A stretch of 46,834 bases of DNA from Sneathiella sp. (lineage in GTDB: Bacteria; Pseudomonadota; Alphaproteobacteria; Sneathiellales; Sneathiellaceae), in contig NZ_NZMB01000020.1 in assembly GCF_002694385.1 (NCBI RefSeq), positions 13,577-60,410 of the forward strand. The letters are read 5' to 3'. This document shows positions 34,907 through 43,699 of this stretch, piece by piece (positions within the stretch are counted from its first letter, which is position 1; every line of letters starts with the position of its first letter). Both the position numbers and the translations under genes were made by a program. The notes beneath the pieces were generated by a model. That model was not told where the DNA came from. It ran no database searches and saw only the letters and a list, made by a program, of their open reading frames with translations.

Positions 34907-35668
34907 TCAGGGCCTGATCCGCTTGAGGAGCGGCAGCAGCAGCCCATAGGGCAACAGCCGCAGCAGTTTCAGCACATAAGTGAATCGCTTCGGGAAGTGG
35001 ATTTCAAAGCGCCGGGAGAGAAGACCGTCGGCAATGGCCTGCGCCGCGGCCTCCGGCTCGATCATCATCGGCATATCGAAACTGTTCTTGTCGGTCAGCG
35101 GCGTGCGGACGAAACCCGGGCTGATCAGCCGGACATCGCAGCTCTCACGGCATTCCACCCGCAGGCTTTCCGCAAGGTTGATGATGGCGGCCTTGGTCGC
35201 ACTGTAGGGCTGCCCGCCTGGCAGGCCGATATAACCGGCGACGCTGCCGCAGAGGGCGAGCTGCCCCCGCGCCGTCTGCCCCTCAAACACCGGCAGCACC
35301 GCATGGGCGACATTCAGCATGCCACTCAGATTGATATCAACCATCTGCCGCGCGACGGCCATATCCATTTCGGCAAAGCGCATCGGCGTATAAGCGGCGG
35401 CGAGGCAGACCACATGATCAATCCGCCCGAAGGCGGCCGCAATGGCGCGGGCGGTGCGGGCGACGGTTTCCGCCTCGGTGATATCGAGCGCGAACACCCG
35501 GTGCCGCCCGCGAAGGGCGGTGTTCATCATCTCCAGCTCCTCCTCACGGCGAGCGGAGAGCGCCAAGGTTGCGCCGCGCGCATCCAGCTCCCGCGCCAGC
35601 GCGCGGCCGATACCGCTGCTGGCGCCGATGATCCAGACAATGCGGTTATGATAATCGCCTGTGGTCAT
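34907..35668 (-). CDS. Short-chain dehydrogenase/reductase (lipid-modification operon)
   Basis: A 253-residue NAD(P)-dependent oxidoreductase: G-A-S-S-G-I-G (15-21) cofactor loop and the catalytic S and Y-S-A-T-K (Tyr-x-x-x-Lys) motif. After the active site the C-terminus is hydrophobic and basic (L-L-R-L-L-P-Y-G-L-L-L-P-L-L-K-R), suggesting membrane association. Last gene of a seven-gene operon with a cyclopropane-synthase-like enzyme; a role in reducing or oxidising a modified acyl chain is inferred from context. Confidence 0.9.
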   Translation of the reverse strand: MTTGDYHNRIVWIIGASSGIGRALARELDARGATLALSARREEELEMMNTALRGRHRVFALDITEAETVARTARAIAAAFGRIDHVVCLAAAYTPMRFAEMDMAVARQMVDINLSGMLNVAHAVLPVFEGQTARGQLALCGSVAGYIGLPGGQPYSATKAAIINLAESLRVECRESCDVRLISPGFVRTPLTDKNSFDMPMMIEPEAAAQAIADGLLSRRFEIHFPKRFTYVLKLLRLLPYGLLLPLLKRIRP

Positions 35669-35678
35669 AATAGTCTTC

Positions 35679-36212
35679 TTATTGTTTTTGCATGAAGATG
35701 GTCAGTTCGGACACCGTGATGCCGAATTTCTTGAGATAGGAACGGTTGATCAGCACGCCGTCATTCATCACCCACATCCAGTCATCAAATGTAAGACGAT
35801 AGGTTGTATCATCCACCGGCAGGTCCATCACATAGTTCCATCGCACCGCGCTGCCATCTGTCGCGCCGCTGGCCGTGCCGATGATGTCCGATGCCGTGCC
35901 TTCATACTGGTTGTCGGCCAGCTTGCGGATTGTCCACACGCGTTCCTGCGTCTTGCCGTCATAATAGACGAATTTTTCGCGCAGGGTACCGACATTCCCT
36001 TCCCAACTGCCGACCATTTCCACATCGAAGCGCTGCACCACGCGGCCGCGCCAGTCCTGCACAAGACCCCAGGCCTTTACAGGACCGTTGAAATAATCCT
36101 GCAAATCCGCCGTGGGCGTCGTGCCTTCATATAGGTCAAGCCTGTTTCCGCCGCAGCCGCTCAGCATGAGAAGAACTCCTGTTATTGCCATGAATTTGAA
36201 TATGTTCATCAT
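35679..36212 (-). CDS. DUF3833 lipoprotein
   Basis: A 177-residue protein with a lipoprotein signal (L-L-M-L-S-G-C-G-G, lipobox L-S-G-C at about 17-20). The mature part has D-L-x-x-Y-F-N-G-P, G-L-V-Q-D-W-R-G-R-V-V-Q-R-F and a D-D-W-M-W pattern, as in DUF3833 proteins that occur next to cfa-like genes. Function unknown; a calycin-like lipid-binding barrel is plausible. Its 5' end overlaps the MFS gene by 77 bp. It precedes the SDR gene by 10 bp. Confidence 0.85.
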   Translation of the reverse strand: MMNIFKFMAITGVLLMLSGCGGNRLDLYEGTTPTADLQDYFNGPVKAWGLVQDWRGRVVQRFDVEMVGSWEGNVGTLREKFVYYDGKTQERVWTIRKLADNQYEGTASDIIGTASGATDGSAVRWNYVMDLPVDDTTYRLTFDDWMWVMNDGVLINRSYLKKFGITVSELTIFMQKQ

Positions 36213-37479
36213 TCTGTCCCGAAGATGGTCTGATAAAGAGGAAGTAAAGCAATCCCGCCGCCAGCAGTTTGAACAGGCAGGGGATCAGCGCATAGATGAC
36301 GGAGAGGGCAAGCAACGCCCCGGCCGTATTCCCCGTTCCCGGCTGGAACCCGGCGAGATCGAGAAACGGCAGCGCCAATGCCGAGGCAAGGGCAAGGCTG
36401 CCCTTGGCGAGAAACGCCAGAAAGGCGTAATGGGTGCCGGAATAGGATTCATTCCCCGCTGCATGCACCTGATCGGCGAGCAGCGAGGGCGGTAGGCTCA
36501 AATCCGCGCCGAGGGCAAGGCCGGACAGGGTGCAGACAAGCCCGTAGAACCAGATATCCCCGGCCCCCAGAAAGAAGGCGCCGATAAACCCGGCGAGGGC
36601 GACAAGATGGGCAATGGCCCAGGCTTCATATTTGCCGAAACGGGCCGACAGCCGTTTCCAGAGCGGCATCCCGGCCATCCCGGCGAGGAAATACAGCAGC
36701 AGGAATGGACCGGTCAGCGCCTCTGCCCCCAGCAGATCCCGTACAAAGAAAATCACCAGCACCGCCGGTATGGCGGAGGCCAGCATGCTGATCCCATAGG
36801 CAAGGAATAACCGGCGGCTGGCCGATGGCAACGCTCCGATTGCAGCGCGCAATGAGCGATGTCGCATATCCCCGTCCGGTGTGCGAGGCACAGCTGCAAT
36901 GCGGGCAAACGCCGCCAGACCGGCCACCGTTAACAGGGCCAGGATGGCGCTGTAATAAAGATAAACCTGCGTCTCCGGCACCAGCCGTTGCAGCAGCGTC
37001 GGCAGCGATACCGCGAGCACCAGCCCGGCAAGGCCCACCCCTTCCCGCGCTGCGGCGATGCGGGTCTGATCCGCCTTCTCCGTGGTCCAGAGGGTCGCCC
37101 GGACGCCAAGCGCGATGGCAATCATGCTGTAGCTGGTTGTCGCCACAAATAGACAGAGAGAAAAGCGCAGCAGCGGGCTCATGGCCGTCGCGTTGAACAG
37201 CAGAAAAACGGACAGACAGAGGCATATCCCCGCCCCGATCAAAATAGGCATCAGCCGCCCCGCCAGCCGGTCGGAGATCCGACCGATCAGCGGGTCCTGC
37301 ACCGCGTCCAACAGGCGGATGACCAGCAGCGCCGCGCCCAGCGTCGCCAGCGGTACGCCATATTCCGTCGCATAGAAATCCGGCGCCAGCACATAGAGCG
37401 GAAAGCCCGCAAAAGCCAGCGGCAGGGCGATCAGCGCATATTGGGCAAGGGCGCGGCTGGTGATGGGAGTCGACTTCAT
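36136..37479 (-). CDS. GPH/MFS-family transporter (lipid-modification operon)
   Basis: A 447-residue transporter with 12 helices. D-P-L-I-G-R-I-S-D-R (about 61-70), close to the helix 2-3 loop of glycoside-pentoside-hexuronide symporters, and a second-half equivalent around G-M-P-L-W-K-R-L-S-A-R-F. GPH members of this operon type are proposed to move a lipid or its precursor. The last 30 residues are hydrophilic and encoded inside the start of the DUF3833 gene, which is unusual and suggests that the original stop lay earlier. It overlaps the chalcone-isomerase-like gene by 4 bp. Confidence 0.85.
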   Translation of the reverse strand: MKSTPITSRALAQYALIALPLAFAGFPLYVLAPDFYATEYGVPLATLGAALLVIRLLDAVQDPLIGRISDRLAGRLMPILIGAGICLCLSVFLLFNATAMSPLLRFSLCLFVATTSYSMIAIALGVRATLWTTEKADQTRIAAAREGVGLAGLVLAVSLPTLLQRLVPETQVYLYYSAILALLTVAGLAAFARIAAVPRTPDGDMRHRSLRAAIGALPSASRRLFLAYGISMLASAIPAVLVIFFVRDLLGAEALTGPFLLLYFLAGMAGMPLWKRLSARFGKYEAWAIAHLVALAGFIGAFFLGAGDIWFYGLVCTLSGLALGADLSLPPSLLADQVHAAGNESYSGTHYAFLAFLAKGSLALASALALPFLDLAGFQPGTGNTAGALLALSVIYALIPCLFKLLAAGLLYFLFIRPSSGQNDEHIQIHGNNRSSSHAERLRRKQA

Positions 37480-37994
37480 GGCATCCCCAGCAGGGCCTGC
37501 CGCAGCCCCGGTTCGGAGGTGTTCTCCGCGAGCCAGATGGCGAAAAAGCGGCGTCCGAATTCCGCATCTCGAATTGTGCCGATGGCCCTGCCATCCTGAT
37601 AGAAATCGGTTTCCGCCCCCGGCATATGAATGGCGGTGAGGCGCGTGCCCTTCTGCACATCGGGGAATATGGTCGCCATCTGCCCGTGCCAGGCGGCAAG
37701 GCGGACTTCATCGGTAAAGCCCTGATTGCGCATTTCCTGAACCGACCGGTCAGCAATCGCCCGGCCGTCAAGGGCTCGGAAATAGTCAATGGAGAGTGCG
37801 AAGGGCCGCGACGGATCCCACTTGCCGCCCGGTGCATACAGCGTCGCCTCATAGATATCCCAGAAGGCATAGCTGAGCACTCCCTGACCGACCATACGCG
37901 CATCGGGGACGGTCTGGTTAATGATATCATCAGCGCGGACAAGCCCGGCCGACAGCAGCAGCGCGACCAATGCCGCAAGAAATTTACGAGGCAT
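37476..37994 (-). CDS. Chalcone-isomerase-like periplasmic protein
   Basis: A 172-residue protein with a Sec signal peptide (M-P-R-K-F-L then A-L-V-A-L-L-L-S-A-G-L, cleavage near V-R-A) and a chalcone_3-type fold: V-G-x-G-V-L-S-Y-A-F-W-D-I-Y-E-A-T-L-Y-A-P and W-L-A-E-N-T-S-E-P-x-L-R at the end. Bacterial members probably bind fatty acids. I chose the ATG at 37994 since it gives a clean signal peptide; an earlier ATG at 38018 adds eight residues. It overlaps the methyltransferase gene by 11 bp. Confidence 0.85.
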   Translation of the reverse strand: MPRKFLAALVALLLSAGLVRADDIINQTVPDARMVGQGVLSYAFWDIYEATLYAPGGKWDPSRPFALSIDYFRALDGRAIADRSVQEMRNQGFTDEVRLAAWHGQMATIFPDVQKGTRLTAIHMPGAETDFYQDGRAIGTIRDAEFGRRFFAIWLAENTSEPGLRQALLGMP

Positions 37995-39144
37995 GACGTA
38001 ATTCCCACTGCATGACATCGGTGCGCCCGTGCCGGAAGGCGGCGATGCAGGAGGTCAGGTAAAACCGCCAGAGACGGATAAAGGGTTCGTCAAAACCAAG
38101 GGCGCGCACCTCATCAAGCTGGGCTTCGAAATTGTCCAGCCAATGTGTGAGAGTGCGGGCATAATCGGGCCCGAAGGCGAAGGCATCCGTCACCTGCAAA
38201 CCGGCCTTCGCACTCGCGGCGCGAAATTTTTCCGGCGACGGCAGCATGCCCCCGGGAAAGATAAAGGTGCGGATGGCATCCCCGCCCCGCCGATACTGAT
38301 CGAAGGCGTCATCGCTGATGGTGATGGTCTGGACAAGCGCCTTGCCCTTGCCCGCCAGCAGCGACTTCAGCTTGTCAAAGTAAAGCGGCCAGAATTTCTC
38401 GCCCACCGCCTCGAACATTTCGATGGAGACAATCTGGTCATAGCGGCCTTTCTGGTATCGGTAATCCTCAAGCGCGATGACGGCCTCCTTGCCCACGCGG
38501 TTTGAGGCAAATTCATGCTGCGCCTTTGAGATGGTCAGCCCCTTGAAATCATAATCACCCCGCTGCACAGCCCGTTCGGCAAACCCGCCCCAGCCGCAGC
38601 CGATTTCCAGCAGCCGGCCCGACGGTCCGACACGGTCGATGATCCGGTCATATTTGCGGTGCTGGGCATCGAAGAGCGTGTCCTCCCCCTCATCAAAGAG
38701 CGCAGAGGAATAAGTCATGGTCTGATCCAGCCAGAGGGCGTAGAACTCATTGCCGAGATCATAATGGGCATGGATATTCTTCTTGCTGCCGCGCACGGTG
38801 TTGCGGGTGAAAAGATAAGCCATGCGCGCGGCAATGCGGCCAAACGCCCCGCCGCAGATATAGCTATCGAGGGCGGCCTGATTCTGCATTCCGAATTCGA
38901 ACAGGCGGGTCGGATCGGGCGAATCCCAAAGCCCGTCGCGATAGCATTCCGCAAGGGCGATATCCCCGCGCCGGAGCGCCGCGCCAATGACCCGCCAGTC
39001 ATGCAGGATCAGCACCGCCTCCGCGCCCGGCTCCGGCCCTTCGAAATGCCGGATTTTGCCGTCCGGCAGGGTCACGGTCAGCGCGCCGTGGCGGATATGT
39101 TCAAGGCTTTGCAGAAACCGGGTTGTTACCTGGCGGTCAAACAT
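37984..39144 (-). CDS. Cyclopropane-fatty-acyl-phospholipid synthase-like methyltransferase
   Basis: A 386-residue SAM-dependent enzyme. H-Y-D-L-G-N-E-F-Y (127-135), M-T-Y-S-S (143-147), the SAM loop L-E-I-G-C-G-W-G-G (179-187) and C366 in S-C-I-A-A-F match E. coli Cfa, including its active-site Cys. It methylates or cyclopropanates the double bond of membrane phospholipid acyl chains on the cytoplasmic face. In this operon type the related enzyme may place a methyl branch used to make methylated or furan fatty acids; that assignment is inference. Confidence 0.9.
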   Translation of the reverse strand: MFDRQVTTRFLQSLEHIRHGALTVTLPDGKIRHFEGPEPGAEAVLILHDWRVIGAALRRGDIALAECYRDGLWDSPDPTRLFEFGMQNQAALDSYICGGAFGRIAARMAYLFTRNTVRGSKKNIHAHYDLGNEFYALWLDQTMTYSSALFDEGEDTLFDAQHRKYDRIIDRVGPSGRLLEIGCGWGGFAERAVQRGDYDFKGLTISKAQHEFASNRVGKEAVIALEDYRYQKGRYDQIVSIEMFEAVGEKFWPLYFDKLKSLLAGKGKALVQTITISDDAFDQYRRGGDAIRTFIFPGGMLPSPEKFRAASAKAGLQVTDAFAFGPDYARTLTHWLDNFEAQLDEVRALGFDEPFIRLWRFYLTSCIAAFRHGRTDVMQWELRHAS

Positions 39145-39168
39145 GATGTTCCCCTTGCGATAGCAAAA

Positions 39169-40002
39169 TTATGAGGCAATGCGCTTGTCCTCCCCTGTGT
39201 GCTTTCCCTCGCGCCCCGACTTGTCCGCCGCCGCACCGGCGGCAGTGGCTTCAAGGCCATGACTTGCGCTGATCTTCTGCGCCTGCTGCGGCGGTTTTGA
39301 CCGGACGCGGATCCCGCGCAGGAAAAGCCGCAGGGCCTGCCAATGGATCAGTCCGATAGCCTTCAACGTCACAAGCGGATGCCGCCAGAAGGCGCGGGAA
39401 AGCGTGCTTTGCGTCAGGGGCGAAAACCGCCCGTTCAATGCGGTGACAAGCTGCCGTTTTCCTTCCGCATCGTGATAGTCAATGCGGATATCGAGAGTGT
39501 CGCCGGTCAGGTCGAAGCGGAATCTGTAACGGCCGCTCCGCTCCAGAAAGGGCGAGACATGGAAGAGTTTCTCCGCCTCCAGCCAGTTATCCCCCGTGAT
39601 CGGCGCCTGATCGGGATGAGCGCAGAGATAGCTGTGCTGTTCGCCGAAGGTGTTATGCACCTCGCACAGCACGGCGCGAAGCGTCGCCGCCCCATCGAGA
39701 CAAAGATAGAAGCTGACCGGGTTGAACACATAGCCGAGCACGCGCGGCATGGTGACGAGGACAATCTCCGCCGTCTGTTCATTGAGGCCGTGATCGTTCA
39801 GGATATCGCGAACCCAGCCTTCCGGATCGCTGCCGTCCCGCCGCCCCACATCGCGGGCGTGAAAGCTGGCGAGCCAGCCCGGCACCGGCGCGGCGGGCAG
39901 CGGCAAGGCCAGATAATAAACGCCATAGGAAAAGGCGTTTTTCTTTGGGAAAAGCCGCTTGTGCATGACCGTGGCGGTATAGATTTGCGGCTTAGTCACC
40001 AT
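39169..40002 (-). CDS. DUF1365 family protein
   Basis: A 277-residue protein. DUF1365 hallmarks are visible: V-M-H-K-R-L-F-P-K-K-N-A-F-S-Y-G (12-27), L-G-Y-V-F-N-P-V-S-F-Y (89-99), V-H-N-T-F-G-E-Q-H-S-Y (115-125), and K-x-F-H-V-S-P-F near 147-154. The family nearly always sits between the FAD oxidoreductase and the cfa-like gene, as here, and its activity is not established. The last 40 residues are a charged, low-complexity tail. It overlaps the FAD gene by 7 bp. Confidence 0.9.
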   Translation of the reverse strand: MVTKPQIYTATVMHKRLFPKKNAFSYGVYYLALPLPAAPVPGWLASFHARDVGRRDGSDPEGWVRDILNDHGLNEQTAEIVLVTMPRVLGYVFNPVSFYLCLDGAATLRAVLCEVHNTFGEQHSYLCAHPDQAPITGDNWLEAEKLFHVSPFLERSGRYRFRFDLTGDTLDIRIDYHDAEGKRQLVTALNGRFSPLTQSTLSRAFWRHPLVTLKAIGLIHWQALRLFLRGIRVRSKPPQQAQKISASHGLEATAAGAAADKSGREGKHTGEDKRIAS

Positions 40003-41273
40003 GATGGCTGTATCCCCATATCCTCCGCCATGGCGACGGCGCTGGCGAGGGCATCCTCATGAAAACCATAGCGCAGCCAGGCCCCGCAGAAACGATAGCG
40101 GTCGCGCCCCTGAAGGGTCGGCATGGCCTTCTGCGCGCGCAGGGCGGCGGCGTCGAAAACGGGATGGTCAAAGAGGAAATCATCATAAACCTGCGCCGGA
40201 TCCGGCTCCCGCCCCGGATTGAGGGTGACGATCAGCGTCTGATCCGTCGGCAGGGGTTGCAGATTATTCATCCAGTAACTCAGCGATACAGCGGGGGACG
40301 TATCGGCACGTTCATCGGACAGATAAACCCAGCTTGACCAGGCCGCCCGGCGGGACGGCAGAAAGCGCGTGTCGCCATGCAGCACGGCGCGGTTCGGCTG
40401 ATAGCGGAAGGCGGACAGGATATCCCGCTCTTGCCCTGTTGCATCCGCCATCAGGCGCAGCGCCTGATCGGCATGGCAGGCGAAGACAACTTCATCATAA
40501 CGCGCCATTTCTTCGCGGCTGTCCGATATAATGACACCGCCCCCTGCCTCCTCCCGCTGGACGGCGTTAACGCCGCAGTCAAGGCGGATATTTTTCTCAA
40601 AAGGAGCGATAAGGCGGCGGACATATTCTCGGCTGCCGCCTTTGACGGTGGACCATTCGGGATGGTCATTAACGGTCAGCAGACCATGATTGTCGAAAAA
40701 ACGGATGAAGCTTTGCGCCGGAAAATCCAGCATATCCTCAACCGGCGTGCTCCAGATGGCGCCGCCCATGGCAAGCAGGTAATAATCGCGGAACCACCGC
40801 CCCATGCCCAGCTCATCAAGGCAATCACCCAGCGTGACATCGGGATCCGCCTCCAGATAGGTTCGCGCCTTGCTGTTGAAGGTGAGAATATCACGCAGCA
40901 TCCGCCAGAAAGCAGGGCGGATCAGATTGCGTTTCTGGGCGATCAGACCGCCCGCCGTGCGCGTGCCATATTCCAGCCAGCCGCCCGCGACACTCACCCC
41001 GAAGGACATATCGCTCCGGGCGACGGGCACCTCCAGATGCGCAAACAAGCGTGTCAGCAGCGGATAGTTGCGATTGTTGAAAACGATGAATCCCGTATCG
41101 ACGGGGATATCCCCCGCCTCCCCCGGCACCGTCACGGTCCGGCTGTGCCCGCCGACATAGGAATTTTTCTCATACACCGTGATGTCATGATGCGGATGCA
41201 GCAATGACGCGGCGCCGAGGCCGGAAATCCCGGTGCCGATAATTGCTATTTTCTTGCGTTCAATGCTGCTCAA
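39996..41273 (-). CDS. FAD-dependent amine-oxidase-like oxidoreductase (lipid-modification operon)
   Basis: A 425-residue flavoprotein. FAD loop G-T-G-I-S-G-L-G (13-20) with E35 at the end of the second strand, then V-G-G-H-S-R-T-V (40-47) and D-T-G-F-I-V-F-N. The family partners DUF1365 and Cfa-like enzymes; by analogy with the furan fatty acid pathway it may oxidise or desaturate a methylated acyl chain. First gene of the operon. The 71-bp gap before it follows the sensor-kinase gene on the same strand, so it can share a transcript with the two-component genes or have its own promoter. Confidence 0.9.
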   Translation of the reverse strand: MSSIERKKIAIIGTGISGLGAASLLHPHHDITVYEKNSYVGGHSRTVTVPGEAGDIPVDTGFIVFNNRNYPLLTRLFAHLEVPVARSDMSFGVSVAGGWLEYGTRTAGGLIAQKRNLIRPAFWRMLRDILTFNSKARTYLEADPDVTLGDCLDELGMGRWFRDYYLLAMGGAIWSTPVEDMLDFPAQSFIRFFDNHGLLTVNDHPEWSTVKGGSREYVRRLIAPFEKNIRLDCGVNAVQREEAGGGVIISDSREEMARYDEVVFACHADQALRLMADATGQERDILSAFRYQPNRAVLHGDTRFLPSRRAAWSSWVYLSDERADTSPAVSLSYWMNNLQPLPTDQTLIVTLNPGREPDPAQVYDDFLFDHPVFDAAALRAQKAMPTLQGRDRYRFCGAWLRYGFHEDALASAVAMAEDMGIQPSW

Positions 41274-41344
41274 GGCGTCGTCCTGCTGTTAGTGATGACG
41301 CTTATAAACCCCGCGCCTTTGCCTTCAGCTTACGCAATCCTTAA

Positions 41345-42703
41345 TTATTGGTAAGGTTGGAAAATGAGGCGAACGCGCAGGCCCGGCTCGGCATCCTCCA
41401 GCAGGATACGCGCCTGATGCAACTCGGCCACCGCCTTCACCAGGCTGAGGCCGAGGCCGTTTCCGGGGGTGCTGCGGCTGCTGTCACCGCGATAGAAATG
41501 CTTGAACACATCCGCCTTTTCACTCTCCGCAATACCGCTGCCCTGATCTTCGATACAGGTGGTGATGCGGCCTTTTTCCAGCCCGGCCGTGAGGCGGATT
41601 ACCCCTCCGGCGGGGGAAAATTTGATGGCGTTATCCAGCAGATTGGCGAACATCTGAAACAGCAGGTCGCCATCGCCCCGGAGCCGGAGCCGGGGCGGCA
41701 ACTCTGTCTCAAGACGGAGGCCCCGCTCCTCGGCCAGTGGTTCGTACAAATCCGCCACATCGGTCAGAAGGGTGCTGAGGTTAACCTCGCGAAAATATTC
41801 GGCGCGGCGGCCCTGCTCGATATTGGTGATGCGCAGCAGCGCGTGAAAAATGCCGAGAATCCGATCCGCCTCGACCAGCAGGGCGTCTATCTTCTGTTCG
41901 TCAACTGGCTGGTTTTTCAGCGCCTCGATATCGCTGCGAAGGCCGCTCAACGGCGTTCGCAGATCATGGGCGATATTATTGCTGACCTCCCGGATACCGC
42001 GCATCAGGCTCTCGATCCGCTCAAGAAAGCCGTTCAGTACCTGTGAGAGATTGCTGAGGTCATCCCATTCACTGTCGATGGACAGCCGCTGCGACAGATC
42101 GCCCGTCTCCACGATATTGCGCGCGATGGCGGCAATCCGGTTGATACGGCTGACAACAAAATAGCTGATGGCGAAGCTGACCACGATGACCGCCAGCATC
42201 AGGATCATGATCAGCGCGCTGAGCTGCCGGAGCTGATCATAGCTGGCGATCAGATCATGGACATTGCGCGCCACGATCACGCGCGATCCGTCAGCAAAGG
42301 TATGAATTTTAGCGGCGAAGTCCTGCGGTCCCGCTTCTGTCTCCAGGGGAAAGCGCAGCACCCCCTCGGTTATGCGATCCGGTCTTTCGGGCAGCGTGTC
42401 GATTGTCCCGGCCAGCCGTTCACCCGTGGCACTTTCATAGCGGAAACGCACAACGGGATCGGCGGAGGCACGCATCGTCAGATAGGGAATGAGGTTGTCC
42501 GGCCCGGTATCCGCCAGCGTCGTCATCATGCTGATCTCGATGTCGATGGCGGCCTCACTTTCGCGCAGGAAATCGCGCTTGCCAAGGTCAATGAGGAAAT
42601 AGCCGAGTATGGCCGCTGACAGGCTCAGCAGGATGGTGAACAGCAACGCCATCTTGAAGCTGGAACTTTCGAGATATCGGCGGGGCCGCGGGTCCGTCTG
42701 CAT
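41345..42703 (-). CDS. Sensor histidine kinase (HAMP, HisKA)
   Basis: A 452-residue inner-membrane kinase: TM1 about 18-40, periplasmic sensor 41-158, TM2 about 161-184, HAMP 185-238, H-box A-H-D-L-R-T-P-L with phosphoacceptor H246, then N-box L-D-N-A-I-K-F-S, D-Q-G-S-G-I and G-N-G-L-G-L-S-L. It lies 9 bp after its response regulator. Being directly upstream of the lipid operon on the same strand, it may control that operon. Confidence 0.93.
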   Translation of the reverse strand: MQTDPRPRRYLESSSFKMALLFTILLSLSAAILGYFLIDLGKRDFLRESEAAIDIEISMMTTLADTGPDNLIPYLTMRASADPVVRFRYESATGERLAGTIDTLPERPDRITEGVLRFPLETEAGPQDFAAKIHTFADGSRVIVARNVHDLIASYDQLRQLSALIMILMLAVIVVSFAISYFVVSRINRIAAIARNIVETGDLSQRLSIDSEWDDLSNLSQVLNGFLERIESLMRGIREVSNNIAHDLRTPLSGLRSDIEALKNQPVDEQKIDALLVEADRILGIFHALLRITNIEQGRRAEYFREVNLSTLLTDVADLYEPLAEERGLRLETELPPRLRLRGDGDLLFQMFANLLDNAIKFSPAGGVIRLTAGLEKGRITTCIEDQGSGIAESEKADVFKHFYRGDSSRSTPGNGLGLSLVKAVAELHQARILLEDAEPGLRVRLIFQPYQ

Positions 42704-42712
42704 CGGCGGCTC

Positions 42713-43393
42713 CTAAAATCCGTCTTCGATGATATATCCGGCGCCGCGTACCGTCTTGATCAGGCGGCTGTCCGTATCGCCGAGCTTTTTGCGCAGGCGG
42801 CTGATATGCACATCAATCACGCTGCTTTGCGGATCGAAATGATAGTCCCACACCCCTTCAAGCAGCATTGTCCGGGTAACAAGCTGCCCCTTGAATTTCA
42901 GCAGATATTCCAGCAGCCGGAATTCCCGCGCCTGTAGCTCCACCACCTTGCCGCCGCGCCTGACCTTGCGGCTCAGCAGGTCCATTTCCAGATCTCCCGC
43001 TTTGAGATGGGTCGTCTGCTTCGCCCCCGGCGCGGCCATCCGCTTGCCAAGCGCCTCGACCCGGGCCAGCAGCTCGACAAAGGCAAAGGGCTTGACCAGA
43101 TAATCATCGCCCCCGGCGCGCAGGCCCGTCACCCGGTCATCTACATCACCGAGGGAACTGAGGATAAGAACCCCCACGAGGTTGCCGCTGCCGCGCAATG
43201 TCTTGACAAGCGTCAGCCCGTCGATTTTGGGCAGCATGCGATCGACAATCAGCACATCGTATTTTTCCGTCAGCGCCAGATGCTGCCCGGTTTCACCATC
43301 TTCCGCCGCATCGGCCGTATGCCCGGCCTCCCGCAGCCCCTTGTGGATATAATCGCGGATTTTCGCATCATCTTCGATGATCAGTATTTTCAT
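42713..43393 (-). CDS. OmpR-family response regulator
   Basis: A 226-residue regulator. Receiver domain: acidic pocket D8/D9, phospho-acceptor D51 in V-D-R-M-L-P, S79/S80 and K101 in V-K-P-F. The C-terminal winged helix (about 130-226) ends in V-D-V-H-I-S-R-L-R-K-K-L and V-R-G-A-G-Y, the OmpR/PhoB type. First gene of the two-component operon; its own promoter should lie in 43394-43507. Confidence 0.94.
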   Translation of the reverse strand: MKILIIEDDAKIRDYIHKGLREAGHTADAAEDGETGQHLALTEKYDVLIVDRMLPKIDGLTLVKTLRGSGNLVGVLILSSLGDVDDRVTGLRAGGDDYLVKPFAFVELLARVEALGKRMAAPGAKQTTHLKAGDLEMDLLSRKVRRGGKVVELQAREFRLLEYLLKFKGQLVTRTMLLEGVWDYHFDPQSSVIDVHISRLRKKLGDTDSRLIKTVRGAGYIIEDGF

Positions 43394-43507
43394 ATTCTGC
43401 TATCTGGGCCCGTCCCTGTCCTGCGCTCCCGGCCATCATAGCCCGTCCCGGCCACCGCGCCTATACCCCTGGTCGCATTCTTGCGCCGGGATGCCCCGCG
43501 GTCCGCC

Positions 43508-43699
43508 TCAGCTTCGATCGATAGAACCGATAAGCTGATAGAGATTAAATAGCGTATCATTGGCCGCTTCCGCCAGTTTACGGCAGTCCGGATGATCCCT
43601 GACGAAGGCATTTTCCATCAACTGGCTTTCGACGCTTTCGGCGAGGAACAGCGCCATATGCAGGGCTTCATGTTGATGAAAGGCGTCCGGTTTTTGCAT
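43508..43699 (-). CDS. Small conserved-looking protein of unknown function
   Basis: A 63-residue, all-helical, mildly acidic protein with no membrane segment. It shows H-E-A-L-H-M-A-L-F-L-A-E-S-V-E and H-P-D-C-R-K-L-A-E-A-A-N-D-T-L-F-N-L-Y-Q-L split over two helices with a repeated hydrophobic heptad-like pattern. Such short helical proteins are seen in alphaproteobacteria, though I cannot name the family. It runs in the same direction as the response regulator 114 bp downstream. Codon use fits the host. Confidence 0.5.
   Translation of the reverse strand: MQKPDAFHQHEALHMALFLAESVESQLMENAFVRDHPDCRKLAEAANDTLFNLYQLIGSIDRS

Noticed and set aside
41274-41344. ECF sigma (RpoE/ChrR-type) promoter before the lipid operon
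   Set aside because: The expected TGATCC -35 with a TAAGA-like -10 at proper spacing is not present; only a TTATAAG sequence without a partner.
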